Of a stretch of DNA of 64,000 nucleotides, positions 56,341 to 64,000 are shown piece after piece. Positions within the stretch are counted from its first letter, which is position 1. The number at the start of each line of letters is the position of its first letter. Source of the DNA: Miltochrista miniata (taxonomy: Eukaryota > Arthropoda > Insecta > Lepidoptera > Erebidae); contig OW121755.1 of assembly GCA_933228765.1 (NCBI GenBank), forward strand, positions 28,704,684-28,768,683, read 5' to 3'. The notes beneath the pieces are model-generated. The model was not told where the DNA came from, searched no databases, and worked only from the letters and a program-made list of their open reading frames with translations. The position numbers were made by a program, and so were the translations under genes.

Positions 56341-58886
56341 AATGTTGTGTGAAAATGTCCACAAACAAGTAATAGCGGTTACAAAAACATTACATACCCT
56401 CCTGTCTTTGGCAGTTCGGGTAAAAACGCAGAAAACAAGTTTCTCGAGCAAATAGAGAGAGGTGTTTAATTCATAAATTAATTCATTCATCAGGCAGCTA
56501 CTGTAAATGTATTCATTGTGATGCAAATTAACTGAACACATTGTAAACTTACTCCGCAGCAACTTGCAAGTATTGTGATGAAATATGAGACAAGTTCACA
56601 ATGACACCTTTTATTATTTTGTCCCTATCTTACATACTATCTCAGTAATACTCTGTATCTTTTTCCATTGTATCAGATCTTAAGGCCCGTGCTGTATAGC
56701 CGTATGTATTTTGCGAATCTGTCTTTTTGCGTTTCTGACCATTTGCGAAAAAATGCCAACATTTGGCATTCTGCGAATCTGTCATTTTGCGTTTCTGACA
56801 TTGTACGCCTAAACCATTTACACAACTGTTCAAATGTCTGAAGTGACATAAGTTTTCAAAACTTCTGTTTATAATATTAAACTATTGAATAAGTTTTGTC
56901 GGATGTGTATACCATACCTTATGGGTCTTTCTTAATACTATAGTTCATTTTAAATGTTGACATGAAGGATGAACTATTTCACAGTTCAGGTGTCATAAAT
57001 ATCCTGGGATATGTTTAGTATACGATTCGGTTATAATCTACTCATCTAAATCTCATTAAGTTACGAGTAGTTTGCTTATTGGTGTACCTACTTATGGGCG
57101 TATACTCAAACTCAACTCAATTACAAAAGTTTGTCAAGATTTTGAGCTTTCACTGTCACTTCAACTGTGATGTTAACGTTTGCGTTTGAATAATGAGTTA
57201 CTTCAAGTTTAATAATATGAGAAAAAGAAAAGCAGCAGATCATTAAAAGTAAAGGAAAAAGCATAGTTTTGTCAGGTGATCGACATTCGGAAAGTCAGTA
57301 CTAGCATCAATCGGTAACTTCGTGATATGTTCCGACTTGCCTACAATACATTATGTATAAAGGTACGCTTAGTTATATCGCCAAATCGGTTTTAGTTATG
57401 AATGTATTATAATGTCTTCTCATCAACATAACTGATATTGCTCGTCTCTTCTGTGTACGGTAAATGGAATTCCTCAAACAACACTATTTATGAACATCGG
57501 TTAATAAGAATGATATTTCCCACATTACCGGTGCTGATGAGTAAGCTTTAACATTGAACGTTAGCTTTTATAGCCGTTATTGCTTCGTGATCCACGACCG
57601 CTATATTATCATCACTTGGTTAAAACAACAGACACGTACATTATATTTTATAACGAGTTCCTGCTGGAACAATGCGAGAATAAGAACAGGATTTTGTATT
57701 CTACGAGTTTTCGTGGTACTTTATCACTTGAGTGAATGCCTTAAACATTTAAAATACTATAGGGACTACGAGTACGAGTGACCAGAATAAGGTAATCCTT
57801 ATTCAAAGTGACCCAAATTTTGAACTAAATTCGAATAGGAAGCGTAGTATTATAACTGTTCGTTGAAATTCAACTCGTAAAGTTGAAGTTGGTTACAGTT
57901 ATGCTGCTACAAATCTGTTGAGCGTTGCTGGGCTCGTGTCCTGTAATTTTGATAATGGCCTCGAGAGACGTGCTGAAGATAAGCGAGATAATAGACGAGA
58001 CGACCAGTGTGGTTCTACAAATAACGGGCATGTTTTGAAGCCACTCACCCTTTCGCTATGTTTGAGGGGGTTATGAGAAGCGACGTTCATCGCAAGTGTT
58101 TGCAACTGACTCAGCAAATGTTAGATGTGTTTTTGCAGGATGTACTCTGCAGCTCTACCAAGATCCTACGTATAAAAAGTTTATAAAATAATATATATAA
58201 TATAATAATATGTCTCAATATTGACAATATTGAAACATTTATAGTATACCAAAACTTTCAAACATCAATTCAGGCCATCCGATGGCTAATTTTCTATTTT
58301 CTCAATTACACACGTGTATGATATCACTTCGGGAGAGGGAATTGATTGACCTAACTGTACCACGCTGGCTACTGAGGGGTTGGTACATAGTTTTATTTCT
58401 AGCTTTCCTTTTTTTCGCCATAACCTTGCTCGTTAATGACAAGTGCACCGCTAACAGATAAGGTTAGCTTTGGCCCAAAATCTTGGTGAAACCCCATCGC
58501 ACCTGCATCACAATATTTTCTATAGCCATTAACATAATTAACCTTTGAAGTTGTGGTAGAATTTGATTTCAATTCAAAATATGTATACATGTTGAACGTT
58601 CGCCTCACTACATGCAAGGTCACCTTGAACTTGCCCGGTTATTTACTTTATCTTTTTATTTTTGAACCGTTATATGCAACCCGAGCATTATTCTGTTTTC
58701 CAACTTGCTGCGCAATGTGTAAATTTACTTGGTTAACACGCCTGAAGGCTGGTGCATAACTGGCTGGAGCATCTTTAAATTCCTGTTTTCCATTTAACTC
58801 TTTTAGATAATACTCAATTCAAATATCTAAGGTCAAGAATACAGTATGTTTTTTGTTTCGAAAATTTCCTTGACCAGCCAGTACAG
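56341..58886. other. Intron up to nemo exon C
   Basis: A diverged direct repeat with TTTGCGTTTCTGAC at about 56726-56739 and 56788-56801, separated by an AATGCCA/TGGCATT inverted pair; otherwise nothing recognised. Confidence 0.45.
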
Positions 58887-58993
58887 TTATGTGATCACGG
58901 AGCTACTGCAGAGTGACCTCCACAAGATTATAGTGTCGCCGCAACATCTATCTGCAGATCACATCAAAGTCTTCCTATACCAAATACTAAGAG
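58887..58993 (+). CDS. nmo: nemo (NLK) kinase, internal exon C: hinge to alpha-E
   Basis: Internal nemo exon of 107 bp, entering with the last base of the shared Ile codon and leaving with the first base of a Gly codon (phase 1). It encodes YVITELLQSDLHKIIVSPQH and continues to LYQILR, covering kinase subdomains V and VIa: the hinge (VITELLQSDL) and the helix leading to the HRD catalytic loop, which must lie in an exon beyond the window. The acceptor used is GTACAG at 58886. An AG five bases upstream (58881) makes a tandem acceptor, but its use would break the frame. The donor is GTGAGT at 58994. The sequence matches the Nemo family closely, with no damage. Confidence 0.96.
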
Positions 58994-59819
58994 GTGAGTA
59001 CCCTTTATTTATTTCTTACAATTTATATATTTCTTCGCTATGATGTTGCGCCGATATGCAAATATTACATAAACACTTTTACCCATTTTATGATATAACG
59101 TACCGCAAGGGTCTTTGTAACCACGTAAAATAACCCTCATACATAATTTTGGACAGTAGGTAGATCTCGAATAATTATCCTTTTTGCAAAAGCCCCCTTT
59201 GAGAATTATGAGAATTTAAGGTTAAGCATAAATATACGCAAATACTCCGAAAATTAATAGAAAACACATAAATTTTCATTTTGACGAGGTGGTTGGTGGT
59301 AATTTTATTTCTTCCGTAGTAAAGAAATGTCGGCTCCCTTTTATCATGAGATGGAAGTTATCAGTTATAGTTGGAGGTTTTATAAGTCTGGCGCTGATAC
59401 AGAAAACCCACGTGGGCGAAGTCGCGAAGGATAGCTATCTAACACAGAAATAATTTTCAGAATTTCAGGGTTATGTGAAACATTGCTCTCACAGAGCCAC
59501 TCCTAATTATAATAACCGGTACAAATGGGATTTTCAACAGTGTTGTTTCCTTATAATGTTTGCTGGGGGCTTTCGCAGCGTGGTGAACAGTCCCCAAAGC
59601 GAAGCGCGTGTAAAGCATCTTTATAATGAATTTTTTACAGTATCGGTCTAATTTATTTTCTTTTGTCCTTTGCCTTACCTTAAGTACCTTTGCCGGTATT
59701 AAGAAACCTCACGAATTTCTTAAGTATATGAAATTAACTGACTGAACAAAAGCAGCAATGCCGATTTCTATCCAGCTTTTTTGAAGTGAAACTTCTTTAT
59801 CGGCGTTGGAAAAAAATTT
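58994..59819. other. Intron after nemo exon C, nothing recognised
   Basis: Starts with the GTGAGT donor; no repeat or gene seen before the CGTCA run. Confidence 0.5.
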
Positions 59820-59847
59820 GCGTCACGTCACGTCACGTCACGTCACG
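59820..59847 (+). repeat. Five tandem CGTCA pentamers (CRE half sites)
   Basis: A run of CGTCA repeated five times, each a TGACG half site on the other strand, the recognition core of CREB/ATF-type bZIP factors. It lies about 830 bp into the intron after exon C. Binding is speculative. Confidence 0.7.
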
Positions 59848-59935
59848 ATTTTTGGTTACGCGCCATCTTTGTTCTGTTCCCCACCACGGTGGATTCGAAT
59901 TAAGAGTACTTTATCCAGGGATAGCATGTCGTTTG

Positions 59936-60269
59936 TAGATTTTTGGACTTTTGTACTTTGGGACTTTGGGCTTTTGGACTTTTGGGCTTTTGGGCTTTAG
60001 GGCTTTTCGGCTTTTGAGCTTTTCGGCTTTTGGGCTTTTCGGCTTTTCGGCTTTCGGGCTTTTCGGCTTTTCGGCTTTTCGGCTTTTCGGCTTTTCGGCT
60101 TTTGGGCTTTTGGGCTTTTCGGCTTTTCGGCTTTTGGGCTTTTCGGATTTTCGGCTTTTCGGCTTTTGGGCTCTTGGGCTTTTCGGCTTTTCGGCTTTTG
60201 GGTTTTTGGGCTTTTGGGCTTTTGGACTTTTGGACTTTTGGGCTTTTGGACTTTTGGGCTTTTGGGCTT
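59936..60269 (+). repeat. 9-bp minisatellite (about 37 units)
   Basis: Units are GCTTTTGGG and GCTTTTCGG with rare variants (GGACTTTT, CTTTAGGG, TCTTGGG). The GGG/GGA types dominate both edges and the CGG type the middle. Because the period is a multiple of three, long open frames appear on both strands (lysine/proline-rich on minus, Phe/Gly-rich on plus); these are artefacts, not genes. Confidence 0.95.
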
Positions 60270-60960
60270 GAAAAATAAGGTTATGAAAAAGTTTCACTTC
60301 TTACGTGTGTACATACACTAGTACACGCACACATTTTTTTATCCAGTTTTTGTTTCTACTAATTGCTTTTCAAAATGACATAAATATTTCACAAAATGCT
60401 TCGTGAAATCGTGACTGAAAATTATCACTGCGGAGCGTACGAGCGAGATACATTTTTCAAATATGAACCAGTCCTCATGCATGAATTGGATTGGAAGGGA
60501 ATATGTATTTTGAAAACTTGGACTAGATTACATTGTCATAATTAATTGTTTTTGACACTTTTTGAATATTTTGAAAACCTAGACTAGACATTTTTCACAT
60601 TCAACTACTTCCTTTTCTTTTTATTTGCACTTACAAGTTTTTCAACCGCCCACATTGTCTTTTAGTGAGCTGAGTTTATTGAACTTTTATTAATTAGCCA
60701 CTGGGAAGGAGAGCCTTTCCTGATTACTGTAATTATCTAATCGTGAAAGAAAAGCCTGATTAGTACTTGCAGAGTTTACCTTTTACAAAAACAACTTGAC
60801 AAAATACGTCTTTCATTAGAGAGGTTTACGAAGCGTCAAAGGATTACTGGCAAATTGGATAAAAAATAATTGCTGGTCCCAATATCTAGACATATAACAT
60901 GATGACAAAAACTAAGTAAGACTAAGTAAGTAACATGATAAAAGATTGCAAAAAGGGCAG
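60270..60960. other. Intron, nothing recognised
   Basis: AT-rich sequence between the minisatellite and a LINE fragment. Confidence 0.45.
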
Positions 60961-61092
60961 GTCAAAAGCACTCGAAACCGGCGGGCTTGCATGAAAGGTT
61001 TAGTGAATGTAGAGGAAGCTAGTGAAGTAAGTAAGGACAGAAGCAAATGGCAGGCTTTTGTTTCTGCCTACCCCGGAGGGAATAAGGCGTGA
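60961..61092 (+). pseudogene. LINE ORF C-terminus, copy 2, with GTAT tail
   Basis: 43 codons reading STRNRRACMKGLVNVEEASE, then DRSKWQAFVSAYPGGNKA and a TGA. It is followed at once by GTATATG and a (TATG)n run to about 61113, the usual short-repeat 3' terminus of this LINE. Heavily 5'-truncated. Confidence 0.7.
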
Positions 61093-61112
61093 GTATATGT
61101 ATGTATGTATGT

Positions 61113-62109
61113 ACAAAAACTGTTCATAAACTCCCATGCTATAGTATAGCCCAGACTTTTGGCTAGTCTAGACATAGACACAACACTTCACAAATAGTTT
61201 TCCACTCTTACAGGAACCAAGGTCTGCAGTAATATCCGCTTCAGAGTAATATCGTTTGGCATCAGCTCCTGATTCACGCTGGGATCTAATGCGTATATTC
61301 TGCGCTCTTGTCTCATGGTTCATTAACATAGGGACTAAATGGAGCGTCCTACAATTTAAACCAGCAGCCGGCGTAATGGCAAATGAGAGCGTTTAACTTT
61401 TTGTCTGAAATTCAATTGAAACTTCGCCTTTTTTGTGGAATAAATTAATTTGACTTTTGTAATACACAAAAGTCAGTTGGTGCGAAATTTTGTATGATAA
61501 TACTGAAATAAACTTTTGGACTGTTTCTAAAAAAAAGTGACTGTCGTATTGTAGTTCTAATTCGAATGAAAGCTAAAAGTGTGTATGTTTAGTTTACACG
61601 TCTACAAAAAAGAAAATTGTGAACATTTTTTTGTGAAATTCCAATGTTTTTGTGTGTGCTGAAAATTGACGTGCTGGAATTTCTTGAGTATTTTTTTTTT
61701 CCGTTTCCAGAACATTAATCTAGCATATAAATCAGTTGTAAACATCCAGACAGCATTTTTGTTGCAGACCTGTGTATCTGTCGTTATACAGAGCAGTTTA
61801 AAATCTCCGCAATACCTTTGTCAATTGGTCCTGGTTGTAGTTTGATGTCCCGGGTTCCATTCCACAAGACAAATAATCACATTTCCTTTGAATTTATAAA
61901 TTTGTATCGTGTATTAATGAATACCTTACAGTTGGCATAAGTAACGAGTATTCCGTTAATATTCAATATCAAACAGGATTTTCGTAATATGCAGGAAATA
62001 CTCTCATTTGTAGGTATTATAAATATACCTGTTGTCGAATGTGTAATTATCATAACTTCCCCGAGGACATTATGGGTACGGGTACCAGACTACGGACGAA
62101 GCATTTCAG
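61113..62109. other. Intron; one 10-bp hairpin
   Basis: TGACTTTTGT and ACAAAAGTCA (61451-61475) form a small hairpin; otherwise nothing recognised. Confidence 0.45.
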
Positions 62110-62270
62110 GGGCCCGATTCTCGCTTCACACGACATGAATGCGTGGACGGAAATCGGCGGGTGACGCGTCGCCTGTCTCATATTTAGGAACGGCGAACAT
62201 GAGACGGACGACGTTTCACCCGTAAATTTGCGTCCACGCATTCACGTCGAGTGGTCGAGAATCGGGGCCC
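62110..62270. mobile_element. Fold-back MITE
   Basis: About 160-bp element that is largely one long imperfect hairpin. The outer arms have GGGCCCGATTCTCG at the left and its near-complement at the right; GAATGCGTGGACG and CGTCCACGCATTC match exactly. The inner arms CTGTCTCAT and ATGAGACGG continue the pairing. GC-rich relative to its surroundings, with no coding capacity. Confidence 0.75.
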
Positions 62271-62479
62271 AGAACAGAATAATATACCTCTGAAATAATG
62301 ACATACACAAAGGATCAGCGTTTACTGTTCAATCGCTTGAATCGAGAATGTTTTTTTATACGCAACAAAAATTCACAAAGTATTTATGGAAATTTTATTT
62401 TTCCATTTGATGTTAAGTAAGCAAAGCATTTGTTTACAACAAATATTTTTCCAATATTTTCTGCGTCGTAATTCAGGAT

Positions 62480-62555
62480 CTTTCCCAGTAGTTCCGTTGA
62501 ACTAGTTCCGCCACGGAACTAGTGAGGCTCTTTTTCCCAGTAGTCCCGCGGAACA
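62480..62555 (+). repeat. GTTCCG/CGGAAC palindrome cluster with direct repeats
   Basis: ACTAGTTCCG (62501-62510) and CGGAACTAGT (62514-62523) form a perfect palindrome around CCA. TTTCCCAGTAGT followed by TCCG/CCCG occurs on each side, at about 62481 and 62532. Confidence 0.7.
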
Positions 62556-64000
62556 ACGCATAGGAATGTAGGAGGTGGATAAATGGGATGGATGGATCTG
62601 AAGGTACAAAGCCAACCTTAAATTTTAAAGATTTAACATAGTAACACTAAGTTAGTGAGATATATTGCGATAGTAAACCGAGATTCGTCAGTTTTATCAT
62701 TTAATACTAGAAGTAAGGCTATCTGAAGTATGTACATAAAAGTAGCTTTTATGATCGAGGGGTAGTACCGAGTTGCTTAATGGATCGCTCCATTGAAAGT
62801 ACTAACTTTTCCCATTAGCACACACCATTAGCTATAGATATATTAACACTATTTTTTTATTTATGTTTGTTCGGTAATTGATAATGTTTTGTTCACAGAT
62901 TTACGTTTTCATACCTATGACTTAGTCCCTTAGTTGTTTGGACTGAGTTTGTTTGACCATTGATTAAGTAACCAAAGGGGTTAATTACGGTCAAACTCAA
63001 GCTGTGTTGAGTGAAATACAAGTTAAAAGTAAAACTCGCTTTGAGCTCCCCACGAGACCAGCGGGAGCTCTCCTTTCGAAACATTACCGCCGAGCCGCAT
63101 CTCAGTCCGCACGCTCTCCCATCGGCTCTAAATCAATTAAAACTCTCAAGTATAACCAAGTTTCAACTCAGACACGACTCGCAGCTAAACGTAGCATTAA
63201 GAATGGTTCTTTATGACCCCTAATTCCTTCTGCCATTAAGCTCACTTTAAACTTTAAACCTCTCACTATGTGTGCTAATGTAATCCACTTTCCCAGATGA
63301 AAAGAATCAACCTCACGCCCGCCGTCGTCTCCCGATTCGCGTTATTAATTTTTGTAATTATTTGTACAGTGTCGAGATATTTCCCGGGAGTAGACTGACG
63401 GGACGCTAGACAAATGATGTTGTTAAACCCCCTCCGCTTCAACTGACGCGCTTAATTAAAAACTATAGTTGCACCGCGTCTTGAGGGCTCAACTGGATAT
63501 GAAATTGCAGTGCCTCAGGCAAAAAGACAAGTTCAACATGAAACGAACAGTTTATTATTATTAAAACTCAATTAGTTATAAAATATCCTATCAACTGAGT
63601 AGTAATTAAATTTAGTTATATTAAGGGAGTTGCCAAGTCTCGAGAACTAGCAGGATTTAAAGATTTCCTGCTTGTTCGTAATAAAATACATAGAACTTGC
63701 ATAGATGCAGGATTATCTTGGGTGACACGATACCATCTTAGAAGGCTCGAGTGTTAATGAATCAAGCTTGGCATCTGACCACGAATGTTATCCTAAAGAA
63801 ATTAATTTACATGTTCAAGGAAATAGATAAGATCGCGTGTTACTGGAAACGGCCTCGCTGCAGCGGTGAATACTTTGCGGTGGCGGTAACGAGTAAAATT
63901 ATGGAAATGCGAGGCGCGTCGTTTGCTACGTCACTTACTAATATTATTTATGCGAAGGTTTTTCGTTTGGGAAATCACACACACTCATGTAATGTAACCT
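62556..64000. other. Intron to window end; GC-richer patch 63035-63130
   Basis: No recognised element. The patch around 63035-63130 is open in two overlapping frames (70 codons each) without recognisable content. The next nemo exon has not been reached. Confidence 0.45.

Larger units (their letters stand above)
24146..58886 (+). other. nemo giant intron between exons B and C (34.7 kb)
   Basis: GT-AG intron spanning over half of the window. Both borders are fixed by the reading frame across the junction. It is filled with transposable-element remnants listed separately and has no second cellular gene that I can support. Given its length it may hold enhancers or alternative exons, but none can be named from sequence alone. 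Confidence 0.88.

Noticed and set aside
59911..60297. 128-residue Lys/Pro-rich minus-strand ORF and 106/82-residue plus-strand ORFs
   Set aside because: All are products of a 9-bp tandem repeat whose period keeps any frame open; no domain, no coding context.
63004..63223. Two overlapping 70-codon ORFs as a gene or nemo exon
   Set aside because: Neither frame resembles the next Nemo segment (LKYLHSA...HRDIKP) or any family I know.

Overview
The window is most likely from a lepidopteran (moth or butterfly) nuclear genome. Its only recognisable cellular gene is nemo (nmo, Nemo-like MAP kinase-related kinase), lying on the + strand. Three consecutive internal exons are present, at 22675-22804, 24090-24145 and 58887-58993. 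They join in phase across GT-AG introns and encode kinase subdomains I/II to VIa. Upstream exons (N-terminus, start of the glycine loop) and downstream exons (HRD/DFG catalytic core and tail) lie outside. Everything else is intron: at least 22.7 kb of the upstream intron, a 1.3 kb intron, a 34.7 kb intron and the first 5 kb of the next one. Lepidoptera is inferred from the repeat content: Helitron-like repeats ending in CTAGT, repeats ending in GAAGTCGG, tRNA-derived SINEs, RTE-like LINE tails and (TCTG)n-core repeats.

The upstream intron holds a complete, apparently recent Ty3/gypsy LTR retrotransposon (6372-15605). It has 1146-bp LTRs with no difference seen between them, a 4-bp ACCC target duplication, an intact gag and an intact PR-RT-RH-IN pol. 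Gag and pol are linked by a textbook -1 frameshift heptamer (A AAA AAC) placed directly before the gag stop and followed by an inverted repeat. There is no env. Its untranslated regions contain degenerate tandem modules; five in the 3' region fold into small hairpins with compensatory changes.

The rest is a nest of smaller elements: seven Helitron-like repeats (one pair in tandem, the second split by a SINE); four copies of a palindrome-headed repeat (three of them about 1.1 kb with two tandem modules); a PIF/Harbinger-type element with GC-rich ends, a TTA target duplication, a MADF-domain remnant and a nested fold-back repeat; a 1.9-kb DNA transposon with inverted ends, a TATT duplication and arrays of a GGCACAA-like motif; a fold-back MITE; several non-LTR retrotransposon 3' fragments; two families of poly-A-tailed retroposon fragments; a 9-bp minisatellite; and several perfect short palindromes.

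The most unusual signal is in the palindrome-headed repeat. In each of the four copies the outer parts of the two arms match each other, although the arms differ between copies. The innermost arm mismatches are instead shared by all copies. This pattern points to arm-to-arm copying within each element.
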